Shown here one piece after another: positions 15,250 to 22,155 of a DNA stretch of 24,557 nucleotides (positions are counted from its first letter, which is position 1; the number at the start of each line of letters is the position of its first letter). The stretch spans positions 1 to 24,557 of the forward strand of contig CANHIR010000006.1 in the NCBI GenBank assembly GCA_947461015.1, read 5' to 3'. The notes under the pieces are model-generated. The model saw nothing but the letters and a program-made list of their open reading frames with translations, searched no databases and was not told where the DNA came from. The position numbers and the translations under genes are program-made. The DNA comes from Bacteroidota bacterium (GTDB lineage Bacteria > Bacteroidota > Bacteroidia > Chitinophagales > Chitinophagaceae).

Positions 15250-16827
15250 CTAAGGCAAAGAAGAAAGGAATCCACTATCCAGCATATTTTGTGCTTCATA
15301 ATAGCCTTGCTTATACCACTGCTTCCTCGCTAATTCTAAAAGAATAAAACGCTGAATAAATTGCCTATTTTTTTCCAGAGACGCCATATCCAGTTTATTC
15401 GAAGGGCCTCCAAATTGAACCAATGCAGCCAACAAATCCACATTTTTATACGCATTGATAAATGCTGCAGTATTTCCTAAAGCATTTATTTTATTTTGAG
15501 CTGAAAGGTAATAGTGTAAAATAAAATCCATTAATAACCCATTTTTTAACAATGGCTTATAAGATGAATCTAAAAACAAATTTGCACTGCTCACCCACAT
15601 ATCAGGATATATTCCACCCCCTCCATATACTTTTTTCCCATTGGGCGTTTTGTACATTTTACCTTTTACCAAAGAATCTTGTTTTCCCATTGCATTATCA
15701 TGTACTCTATTTACAAAATCATCTACATAAGCCTCTTTGCCTTTATTAAATGGTCTTTGAATATTTCTTCCCAATGGAGTATAATACCTTGCTACCGTTA
15801 AACGAAGCGCACCCCCATTTGAAAGTTTAAATTGTTGTTGAACCAATCCTTTTCCAAAGGAGGAACGACCAACAATGGTTGCTCTATCCCAGTCTTGCAA
15901 TGCCCCAGCCAATACTTCACTTGCTGAAGCAGAAGATTCGTCAAGCCAAACAATCACTTGCCCTTTTTCAAAAAGGCCTTCCCTTTTACTTACATATTCG
16001 GTTCTTGGGGAATTATCCCCTTGCGTATACACTAGTAACTTATTACCAGGAATTAATTCATCTGCAATGGCAACGGCTTCTGATAATAAACCTCCTCCAT
16101 TGCCCCTTAAATCAATGACTAAAGTTTTAATACTGTCTTTCACCAATGGCTCCAAGGCTTGCATGAATGCCTCATAAGTGCGATCCGAAAATTTGTCAAT
16201 ATGTATATAACCAACCCCAGGCTTTATTTGATAAGATGCATCCACTGCTGCAACAGGAACATTCTCCCTATTCATTGATACCGTTACGCGCTTTGAACCA
16301 GAAAGCAAAACCAACTTTAACTGGTTTGTATTTGCACTTCTTAATTTAGTGCGAATCACCTCACTATCCATTCTTTTACCTGATAATTGAATGGTATCGT
16401 CCGCAAATAATAAAATATCTCCAATTTTTAATCCTGCCTTAAATGCAGGCCCATCCTTAATTACATTGGAAACAAAAACACTATCTCTAATCATTTGAAA
16501 TTCTATCCCTATACCTTTGTAATTTGACATTAACTGCTCGTTCACTTCTGTTAGTGCTGCAGGGGGTATATAAACGGAATGAGGATCCAACTGAGACAAA
16601 TAATAGTCTACAAATTTTTGTTCAGCACTATCATTGGTAATTTTATCAACATACTTTGTTCTTACTAAATCTATTATTTCTTGAACGGGTACTGTTTTGT
16701 CTGAACCCCACCAGCTAAAAGAAAGTTTGCCTTTTAAAAAAATGCCTAAAAAAATACCAAGAATAAGTATTACCGAATATTTAAGGGGCGATGCCCAATT
16801 TGTGTTATTATTTTGTTGCATGTTCAT
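15250..16827 (-). CDS. S41 family carboxy-terminal processing protease (CtpA-like)
   Basis: The 525-residue product has a single N-terminal membrane anchor (about 16-34, LKYSVILILGIFLGIFLKG), so the body lies in the periplasm. The S41 N-terminal region (DPHSVYIPP) is at 81-89. A PDZ domain at about 100-190 includes YKGIGIEF and KDGPAFKAGLKIGD. The protease core at about 205-400 has LRGNGGGLL (240-248) and the catalytic Ser301 in SSASASEV. Lys326 and Gln330 lie in SFGKGLVQQ, with the 25-residue Ser-Lys spacing of CtpB. All dyad residues are intact. The C-terminal 120 residues are an extension common in Bacteroidota members. It probably leads the minus-strand run S41, M28, nnrD, lipoprotein. 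Confidence 0.94.
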   Translation of the reverse strand: MNMQQNNNTNWASPLKYSVILILGIFLGIFLKGKLSFSWWGSDKTVPVQEIIDLVRTKYVDKITNDSAEQKFVDYYLSQLDPHSVYIPPAALTEVNEQLMSNYKGIGIEFQMIRDSVFVSNVIKDGPAFKAGLKIGDILLFADDTIQLSGKRMDSEVIRTKLRSANTNQLKLVLLSGSKRVTVSMNRENVPVAAVDASYQIKPGVGYIHIDKFSDRTYEAFMQALEPLVKDSIKTLVIDLRGNGGGLLSEAVAIADELIPGNKLLVYTQGDNSPRTEYVSKREGLFEKGQVIVWLDESSASASEVLAGALQDWDRATIVGRSSFGKGLVQQQFKLSNGGALRLTVARYYTPLGRNIQRPFNKGKEAYVDDFVNRVHDNAMGKQDSLVKGKMYKTPNGKKVYGGGGIYPDMWVSSANLFLDSSYKPLLKNGLLMDFILHYYLSAQNKINALGNTAAFINAYKNVDLLAALVQFGGPSNKLDMASLEKNRQFIQRFILLELARKQWYKQGYYEAQNMLDSGFLSSLP

Positions 16828-16835
16828 ATTGTAGG

Positions 16836-16854
16836 CGCTAAAATTACGCTAAAA
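16836..16854. promoter_or_regulatory. Tandem CGCTAAAA direct repeat in a divergent promoter region
   Basis: CGCTAAAA occurs twice (16836-16843 and 16847-16854) with an 11-bp period, one helical turn. It lies in the 56 bp between the divergent starts of the S41 protease (16827) and the sugar kinase (16884). It could be a tandem binding site, or chance in AT-rich DNA. No clear -7 box was seen on either side. Confidence 0.3.
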
Positions 16855-16883
16855 AGGTTATTTTCACACACAAGTATTTACTT

Positions 16884-17735
16884 ATGCGCAAGAATTACAT
16901 AATCGCCGATAGCGGTGCAACAAAATGTCAGTGGACCCTAGTTTTAGGGAACCAGAAAAAAACAATCAACACCATTGGCATAAGCCCCTATTTTTTATCC
17001 ACGGAGCAAATTGTTGATACCATAGGTAAAGCATTTAACAAAAAGGTAGAAACTAGCATTATTGATGCCGTATATTTTTATGGCACCGGGTTAAGTAACC
17101 CATTGAATGTTGCGTCTGTAAAAAAAGCCCTTAAAAAAGTATTTCCAAAAGCTGCATTAGATATTCAAACCGACCTTGTAGCCGTGGCGCGCGCTACCTG
17201 TCAAAACAACAAAGGCGTTGCCTGTATATTAGGTACGGGTTCAAATACTGGATATTACAATGGTAAAAAGATTGTAAAAAATAGTCCGGGGCTGGGATAT
17301 GTTTTGGGAGACGAAGGAAGTGGCGCATACCTAGGTAAAAAAGTATTGCAATATTATTTATACAAAACTTTTGACGAAGAATTAATGCACTCTTTTGAAA
17401 GTAAATATCAAATAAATAAGGATCAAATTTTAGATGCAATTTACAAGCAACCCTTACCCAACAGATATATGGCCTCCTTTGCCCAATTTTTATCCGAGCA
17501 TCGTGGACATTATATGATTGAGAATATTATTGAAGACGGTATAAATGATTTTTTCTTTGCCCATTTAAATAAATTAAATGAATCCTGGTTGTATCCAATT
17601 CATTTTGCAGGTTCTATTGCTTATGTATTCAAAGATGTCATTAAACAATTGGCAACTGCCTACGAATTAGAAATTGGAATAATTGTAAAGTCTCCAATGG
17701 ATGGCCTAATGGCATATCATAAAAAAGGAAAATAA
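16884..17735 (+). CDS. BadF/BadG/BcrA/BcrD ATPase family N-acetylglucosamine kinase
   Basis: The 283-residue product has an ASKHA (sugar kinase/HSP70) fold: phosphate-1 motif ADSGATKCQW at 8-17; an Asp in the catalytic position, QTDLVAVARA (Asp97); phosphate-2 motif ILGTGSNTGYY at 115-125; and GDEGSGAYLGKKVL at 142-155. HFAGSIAYVFKD near the C-terminus is the adenosine-side motif. This is the family of GlcNAc/glucosamine kinases (human NAGK type), which make GlcNAc-6-P and commonly serve cell-wall amino-sugar recycling. The length fits. The same broad family also includes activators of benzoyl-CoA reductases, but those bind Fe-S clusters through cysteines not seen here. It begins an apparent two-gene operon. 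Confidence 0.87.
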   Translation: MRKNYIIADSGATKCQWTLVLGNQKKTINTIGISPYFLSTEQIVDTIGKAFNKKVETSIIDAVYFYGTGLSNPLNVASVKKALKKVFPKAALDIQTDLVAVARATCQNNKGVACILGTGSNTGYYNGKKIVKNSPGLGYVLGDEGSGAYLGKKVLQYYLYKTFDEELMHSFESKYQINKDQILDAIYKQPLPNRYMASFAQFLSEHRGHYMIENIIEDGINDFFFAHLNKLNESWLYPIHFAGSIAYVFKDVIKQLATAYELEIGIIVKSPMDGLMAYHKKGK

Positions 17736-17741
17736 TTTTTC

Positions 17742-18308
17742 ATGCACGAGATTGAACCTTACTATCACTGGAGGCACTTATATATTGCTTCAGAAGACGC
17801 AAGGTCCCCTTTTTTTGGACAAACTTATAGTGAATTTGAGTTTTCTCAAACCGTATACAATTACTATATACACCCTCAATGGGATGAAATAGGAAGTAAA
17901 ACCCTATACTTAAAAATTATTTATGCGGATTATGAAATGGGCTTTGCTATTATTGAAATGATAGGAGAATGGAATGATGCTATTGAAAATGACATCATGA
18001 CCATAAAAAGAGCACTATTAGAAAAACTAATGGATGAAGGCATATATAAGTTTATCATCATTGCAGAAAATGTTTTCAACTTTCACAATGGGGACCGTGA
18101 TTATTATGAAGAATTGTATGAGGAGTTATCAGATGAAAACGGCTGGGCAGTGATGGTTAATATGCATCAAGCTGCGCAACATGATTTCTTACAAAAGAAA
18201 TTAAACAGGTATATAGAACTCATGGAATTTGAAAAATGGAGAACCTATAAGCCGGAGGACTTTTTTTTGCTAATTGATAAAAAATTAAACGATCGGTTAA
18301 CCCTATAG
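17742..18308 (+). CDS. Conserved-looking hypothetical protein following the sugar kinase
   Basis: The 188-residue cytosolic-type protein has no signal peptide or membrane segment. It starts 6 bp after the sugar-kinase stop codon, so the two are almost certainly co-transcribed. It is rich in Tyr, Trp, Glu and Asp. The N-terminal part (YYHWRHLYIASEDARSPFFG) reads as a conserved core. The middle (LKIIYADYEMGFAIIEMIGEW, then DIMTIKRALLEKLMDEGIYKFIIIAENVF) looks like an alternating strand/helix domain. NFHNGDRDYYEELYEELSDENGWAV and a C-terminal helix follow. I do not recognise the family and no catalytic motif is visible. Codon and base use match the neighbours, so I take it as a real gene. Confidence 0.8.
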   Translation: MHEIEPYYHWRHLYIASEDARSPFFGQTYSEFEFSQTVYNYYIHPQWDEIGSKTLYLKIIYADYEMGFAIIEMIGEWNDAIENDIMTIKRALLEKLMDEGIYKFIIIAENVFNFHNGDRDYYEELYEELSDENGWAVMVNMHQAAQHDFLQKKLNRYIELMEFEKWRTYKPEDFFLLIDKKLNDRLTL

Positions 18309-18336
18309 ATGCTGAAATAATAAGCCGTTTACTTTA

Positions 18337-18648
18337 CTAATAAATAAGGTCCTCATAAGCCCCCTGTAATTCCCTATAAGCATGGTCGTCCTTTGCTAAT
18401 TTTGCCGCAGCCATCCCCTTTTCATACCACTCAATAGCTTCCCCTCGCTGCGCTCCTTTTTCCAAAATCTTTGCTAAATGATAGTAGGAGCCAATATAAT
18501 CTGGGGATTGTGTTAGTATTTCAATAAATAAATCCCTTGCTTTAACCTCCTCTCCAATTTTAATGTATTCCAATGCCAAAGCGTGTCTCAAGAAGTTATC
18601 TTGTGGTTGTTGTGCTAAAAATTCAAGTATTTTTTCAATTCGATTCAT
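18337..18648 (-). CDS. Small tetratricopeptide-repeat protein
   Basis: The 103-residue soluble helical protein has no signal peptide. About two and a half TPR units are visible. NFLRHALALEYIKIGEEVKARDLFIEILTQSPD (about 18-50) and YIGSYYHLAKILEKGAQRGEAIEWYEKGMAAAK (about 51-83) fit the W-L-G-Y-A-F-A-P spacing. A capping helix follows. Such proteins act as protein-protein adaptors; no partner can be named. It is isolated on the minus strand between plus-strand genes and divergent from etfB, with 94 bp between the two ATGs. The reading is short but complete. Confidence 0.8.
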   Translation of the reverse strand: MNRIEKILEFLAQQPQDNFLRHALALEYIKIGEEVKARDLFIEILTQSPDYIGSYYHLAKILEKGAQRGEAIEWYEKGMAAAKLAKDDHAYRELQGAYEDLIY

Positions 18649-18667
18649 CCTATTAAAAATTCAATCT

Positions 18668-18695
18668 TTTGGGTAAAAAAACTATCCTATATTTG
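18668..18695 (+). promoter_or_regulatory. etfBA promoter
   Basis: TTTG (18668-18671), a 16-bp spacer, and TATATTTG (18688-18695), an exact match to the Bacteroidota -7 box TAnnTTTG. The spacing is a little shorter than usual. The predicted transcription start is near 18702, giving a leader of about 40 nt before ATG 18743. Confidence 0.6.
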
Positions 18696-18696
18696 C

Positions 18697-18718
18697 ATTA
18701 GTTGCATAAACAACTAAT
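18697..18718. promoter_or_regulatory. Palindrome over the predicted etfB transcription start (candidate operator)
   Basis: ATTAGTTG, CATAAA, CAACTAAT: perfect 8-bp arms around a 6-nt centre, beginning one base after the -7 box. A dimeric repressor bound here would block the promoter, and the TAGTTG...CAACTA shape recalls MarR- or TetR-type sites. In RNA it would form an 8-bp hairpin at the 5' end of the etfB message. Confidence 0.55.
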
Positions 18719-18742
18719 AAATTAACTACAAAATTTGTGAAC

Positions 18743-19486
18743 ATGAAAATTTTAGTTTGTATCAGCAAAACGCCGGACACCACTTCTAAAATTGCCTTTA
18801 TCGAAGGTAATACAAAGTTTGATGAAAATGGGGTGCAATGGATTATCAACCCCTACGATGAATGGTATTCATTGGTTAAAGCCATTGAGTTAAAAGAAAA
18901 AGATCCAAGTGTAACCATACATTTAGTAACCGTAGGCGGCGCCGATACCGAACCCATTATTAGAAAAGCATTGGCTTTGGGTGGCGACGAAGCCATTAGA
19001 GTGAATAATTTGGGCAATGACTCTATGATGGTGGCTCAAGAAATTGCAGCGATAGCAAAAGAAGGAGCTTATGATTTAATCTTCACTGGAAAAGAAACCA
19101 TTGACTACAATAGTGGCAGTATTGGTTCCATGTTAAGTGCATTATTAGATACAAGTTTTATTCCCAATGCAACTTCTTTGGACTTAAGTGGTTCCAATAT
19201 TATTATTAAAAGAGAAATTGATGGTGGGGAGGAAACATGTGAAGCAAGCATGCCTATAATTTTAAGTTGTCAAAAAGGGATGGCAGAACAAAGAATCCCC
19301 AATATGCGAGGCATTATGGCAGCAAGAACCAAACCTTTAAAAGTGGTTGAAGGCACTATTACAAATGCATATACCACCATTCAAAAATTTGATACCCCTT
19401 CTGCAAAGTCGGGTGTGAAATTAATAGACTCAGGGAATATGGATGAGTTGGTGAGACTTTTAAAAGAGGAAGCAAAAGTAATATAA
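18743..19486 (+). CDS. etfB: Electron transfer flavoprotein, beta subunit
   Basis: The product is 247 residues from ATG 18743; an in-frame GTG six bases upstream gives a less usual start. EtfB is the smaller ETF subunit. It binds AMP and, with EtfA, accepts electrons from acyl-CoA and other flavin dehydrogenases for delivery to the respiratory quinone pool. Family features: MKILVCISKTPDT at the start; GVQWIINPYDEWYSLVKAIELKE; HLVTVGGADTEPIIRKALALGGDEAIRV; YDLIFTGKETIDYNSGSIGSMLSALL; and the conserved CQKGMAEQRIPNMRGIMAARTKP near 175-200. Length is normal. etfA follows in the same direction after 53 bp. Confidence 0.95.
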   Translation: MKILVCISKTPDTTSKIAFIEGNTKFDENGVQWIINPYDEWYSLVKAIELKEKDPSVTIHLVTVGGADTEPIIRKALALGGDEAIRVNNLGNDSMMVAQEIAAIAKEGAYDLIFTGKETIDYNSGSIGSMLSALLDTSFIPNATSLDLSGSNIIIKREIDGGEETCEASMPIILSCQKGMAEQRIPNMRGIMAARTKPLKVVEGTITNAYTTIQKFDTPSAKSGVKLIDSGNMDELVRLLKEEAKVI

Positions 19487-19539
19487 ACACCAAGGGTTAT
19501 TCATTAAGACATTTAAAAACTACATTAACACAATTTCAT

Positions 19540-20502
19540 ATGGTATTAATATATATAGATCAAGATGATCAAGAAATAAAAAAAGCATCCTTTGAAGCCA
19601 TTTCTTATGGTGCAGCATTGGCAAAGCAATTGGGCACTAGTGCAGAAGCTTTGTTACTAGGAACAGTGAAAGATGATTTAGCTGCAATTGGAAAGTATGG
19701 AGCTAGCAAAGTACATCAAGTAAATAATTTAGCATTAAATAATTTTGATGCATATGTAAATGCAATGGTCGTAGCGGATGCAGCAAAAGCATTAGGCGCA
19801 ACCGTAATAATTTTTGCAAACAATATTAACGGCAAAGCAATTGCACCTGCGGTAGGGGTAAAATTAAGTGCGGGTTTGGTTGCTGGCGCTTGTGCATTGC
19901 CAAAAACCGATGCTGGATTTGTGGTTACAAAAACGGTGTTTTCAGGCAAGGCATTTGCTTCTATTCAAATTGAAACGCCCATTAAAGTAATCTCAGTAAA
20001 TCAAAATAGTTTTGGGGTAGTTGTTGGTGAAGGCACTGCAACTGTTCATCCATTAGAAATAAATGCACCCGCTAGTAAAATAAAAATTACTGCTACAGAT
20101 AAAATTAAAGGCGAAGTACCTTTAACAGAAGCAACCTTAGTAGTGAGTGGTGGACGTGGATTAAAAGGCCCTGAAAATTGGGGAATATTATTAGATTTAG
20201 CAAAATCCCTTGGGGCTTCTACCGCTTGTAGTAGACCTGTATCCGACTCCGATTGGAGACCTCATCACGAACATGTTGGACAAACCGGAATACAAATTGC
20301 CCCAAATTTATATATTGCCATTGGCATTTCAGGAGCCATCCAGCATTTGGCTGGTGTAAACCGAAGTAAAACCATTGTAGTAATTAACAAGGATCCAGAA
20401 GCCCCCTTCTTTAAGGCCGCAGATTATGGCGTAGTGGGAGATGCTTTTGAAGTGGTTCCTGCGCTCACTGCAGCAATTTTAAAATCTAAGGCCAGCGCAT
20501 AG
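19540..20502 (+). CDS. etfA: Electron transfer flavoprotein, alpha subunit
   Basis: The 320-residue FAD-carrying partner of EtfB has an N-terminal Rossmann-like half (residues about 1-190). The C-terminal FAD-binding domain contains [77 protein letters not shown], and [21 protein letters not shown] at the end. These are the ETF-alpha signature segments, complete and of normal length. The heterodimer is a soluble electron carrier. There is no sign of the bifurcating FixAB-FixCX set; no fixC, fixX or acyl-CoA dehydrogenase gene lies in this window. Confidence 0.96.
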   Translation: MVLIYIDQDDQEIKKASFEAISYGAALAKQLGTSAEALLLGTVKDDLAAIGKYGASKVHQVNNLALNNFDAYVNAMVVADAAKALGATVIIFANNINGKAIAPAVGVKLSAGLVAGACALPKTDAGFVVTKTVFSGKAFASIQIETPIKVISVNQNSFGVVVGEGTATVHPLEINAPASKIKITATDKIKGEVPLTEATLVVSGGRGLKGPENWGILLDLAKSLGASTACSRPVSDSDWRPHHEHVGQTGIQIAPNLYIAIGISGAIQHLAGVNRSKTIVVINKDPEAPFFKAADYGVVGDAFEVVPALTAAILKSKASA

Positions 20503-20512
20503 ATTTTATATT

Positions 20513-20520
20513 TAAATTTG
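20513..20520 (+). promoter_or_regulatory. -7 box upstream of the DUF151 gene
   Basis: TAAATTTG matches TAnnTTTG exactly and lies 16 bp before ATG 20537, giving a leader of about 10 nt. No -33 TTTG at normal spacing. It suggests that the DUF151/ispE pair can be expressed apart from etfBA. Confidence 0.35.
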
Positions 20521-20536
20521 TAGTATTAAGAATACA

Positions 20537-21127
20537 ATGCAAAAGATAGAACTAGAAATTGTCGCACTCTCTCATAGCATTACCCAATCTAACTCCTATG
20601 CGGTTATTCTTGGGGAAGTGGGTGGCTTGCGCAGACTCCCCATAGTAATTGGTGCGTTTGAAGCGCAGGCCATTGCTGTCGCATTGGAAAACATGAATCC
20701 CTCCAGGCCACTTACACATGATTTAATGAAAAACTTCATGCTTTCATTTGACATCCAATTGCAAGAAGTATACATATGTGACTTACAAGAAGGAATCTTT
20801 TATGCAAAACTAGTTTGCTTTACAGCGAATGACACTATTGAAATTGACAGTCGCACGAGTGATGCTTTGGCATTAGCCATAAGATTTGGTTGTCCAATTT
20901 ATGTTAATTCAACTATTTTAGACCAAGCAGGGCTAGAAAACGATGGAAGTGAAAAAGAACGCACCCATATTGCGAGTGAAAATATTCAATCAAACAATTC
21001 AAATAATCTTTCTACCCTATCCTTGAGCGAGCTAAATGCACTGTTAAATGAAGTGTTGGAGCAAGAGGATTATATAAGAGCTATTGATATTAGAGATGAA
21101 ATTGCAAAAAGAAATGAGCAAAAATAA
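20537..21127 (+). CDS. Bifunctional nuclease (DUF151) domain protein with C-terminal UVR motif
   Basis: The 196-residue product has a DUF151/BFN domain at about 1-135: ELEIVALSHSITQSNSYAVILGEVGG, RRLPIVIGAFEAQAIAVALEN, RPLTHDLMKNFM, and DSRTSDALALAIRFGCPIYVN. Plant members have been reported as nucleases and regulators. The end, LSELNALLNEVLEQEDYIRAIDIRDEIAKR (about 162-191), is a UvrB/UvrC (UVR) helical hairpin joined by a low-complexity Ser/Asn linker. The UVR motif is a protein-interaction element of UvrB and UvrC, so a link to nucleic-acid repair is possible but unproven. It lies 17 bp before ispE on the same strand. Confidence 0.92.
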   Translation: MQKIELEIVALSHSITQSNSYAVILGEVGGLRRLPIVIGAFEAQAIAVALENMNPSRPLTHDLMKNFMLSFDIQLQEVYICDLQEGIFYAKLVCFTANDTIEIDSRTSDALALAIRFGCPIYVNSTILDQAGLENDGSEKERTHIASENIQSNNSNNLSTLSLSELNALLNEVLEQEDYIRAIDIRDEIAKRNEQK

Positions 21128-21144
21128 AATTAACTCATTAACCC

Positions 21145-21966
21145 ATGATTGCATTTCCCCATTGTAAAATTAATTTAGGTTTATCCATCACCGCGAAACG
21201 TACAGACGGTTATCATGAATTAGAAACTGTTTTTTATCCTGTGGGCTTGCAGGATATCGTAGAAATTGTTCATAGCAATGATAATGCTAGTGAAATACAA
21301 TTTTCATATACTGGCCTTGAAATTCCAGGAGACGCTGAAAAAAATTTATGTGTAAAAGCATATCATATACTTAAGCAAGATTTCCCCACTATTCCAGCCG
21401 TAAAAATACATTTACACAAAAACATTCCTATGGGAGCTGGTTTGGGGGGTGGTTCTAGCGACGGCACAGCAGTACTTAAATTAATAAACAATGAATTTAA
21501 TTTAGGATTATCTACCCAGCAATTAATAAACTATGCTGCACAACTGGGAAGCGATTGTCCTTTTTTTGTCCAAGACCATCCTTGTCATGCTACAGGACGA
21601 GGTGAGATTTTAAAAGCATTTGATTGTGATTTATCTGCTTATAAAATAATGTTGGTGCATCCAGGTGTGCATGTGTCCACTGCTTGGGCTTTTGGTGAAT
21701 TAACCCCACACACAAAACAAAAAACAATTGCAACAATTGTTGCACAACCCATTGAAACTTGGAAAGCCGAACTCATCAATGATTTTGAAGCTGCTATTTT
21801 CTTAGCACATCCCTTATTGCAAGAAATAAAAAATGAATTGTACAAAGCAGGTGCCATTTATGCAAGCATGAGTGGATCTGGCAGTTCCCTATTTGGCATT
21901 TTTCCTGCTACCCAAAATTTACCTATCACATTCTTAGACAATAAGTATAGAACTGACTTTGTTTAA
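21145..21966 (+). CDS. ispE: 4-(cytidine 5'-diphospho)-2-C-methyl-D-erythritol kinase
   Basis: The 273-residue GHMP kinase phosphorylates CDP-ME in the MEP isoprenoid pathway. Key elements are the N-terminal CKINLGLSI with catalytic Lys8, the RTDGYHELETVF substrate motif at 19-30, the phosphate loop PMGAGLGGGSSDG at 95-107, and LGSDCPFF with the catalytic Asp137. GSGSSLFGIF at about 250 is the third GHMP motif. Length is normal. The gene appears translationally close to the DUF151 gene. gltB follows after a 189-bp regulatory gap. Confidence 0.95.
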   Translation: MIAFPHCKINLGLSITAKRTDGYHELETVFYPVGLQDIVEIVHSNDNASEIQFSYTGLEIPGDAEKNLCVKAYHILKQDFPTIPAVKIHLHKNIPMGAGLGGGSSDGTAVLKLINNEFNLGLSTQQLINYAAQLGSDCPFFVQDHPCHATGRGEILKAFDCDLSAYKIMLVHPGVHVSTAWAFGELTPHTKQKTIATIVAQPIETWKAELINDFEAAIFLAHPLLQEIKNELYKAGAIYASMSGSGSSLFGIFPATQNLPITFLDNKYRTDFV

Positions 21967-21991
21967 AGTTGCTAGCTTAGAAGTTGAAATG

Positions 21992-22001
21992 CGAACGTTC
22001 G
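21992..22001. promoter_or_regulatory. CGAACGTTCG palindrome upstream of gltB
   Basis: This perfect 10-bp palindrome in an otherwise AT-rich gap is 4 bp upstream of the larger inverted repeat at 22005-22050. The GC-rich core stands out from local composition. Possible protein-binding site; could be chance. Confidence 0.3.
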
Positions 22002-22004
22002 TTA

Positions 22005-22050
22005 TTTGATATTATCTAATGAAATCGTTGCCATTTTAGATATTATCAAA
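22005..22050. promoter_or_regulatory. 15-bp inverted repeat upstream of gltB
   Basis: Arm 1 (22005-22019) is TTTGATATTATCTAA and arm 2 (22036-22050) is TTAGATATTATCAAA. Arm 2 is the reverse complement of arm 1 except for one central base. The GATATTATC cores also sit as direct copies 31 bp apart, about three helical turns. The 16-bp spacer is TGAAATCGTTGCCATT. It is 106-151 bp before the gltB ATG and 8 bp upstream of a -7 box, so it covers the -33 region. It could also fold as the end of the ispE transcript, but no T-run follows directly. Confidence 0.6.
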
Positions 22051-22057
22051 CTGTTAG

Positions 22058-22065
22058 TATTTTTG
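22058..22065 (+). promoter_or_regulatory. -7 box of gltB
   Basis: TATTTTTG matches TAnnTTTG exactly. The predicted start near 22072 gives a leader of about 84 nt, longer than for neighbouring genes. The -33 region would lie within the right arm of the inverted repeat just upstream, where only a partial TTTT is seen. Confidence 0.4.
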
Positions 22066-22155
22066 TTGGATATCTGCTACTAAAACTCTTCATTTATTCG
22101 TAATTTTCCACAGATCGCTTGCTTTAGAATAAATCCTATAATTAATTGAAGTAGT

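Noticed and set aside
18737..18742. GTG start two codons upstream of the etfB ATG
   Set aside because: The ATG at 18743 gives the standard EtfB N-terminus MKILVCISK; the two extra residues add nothing.
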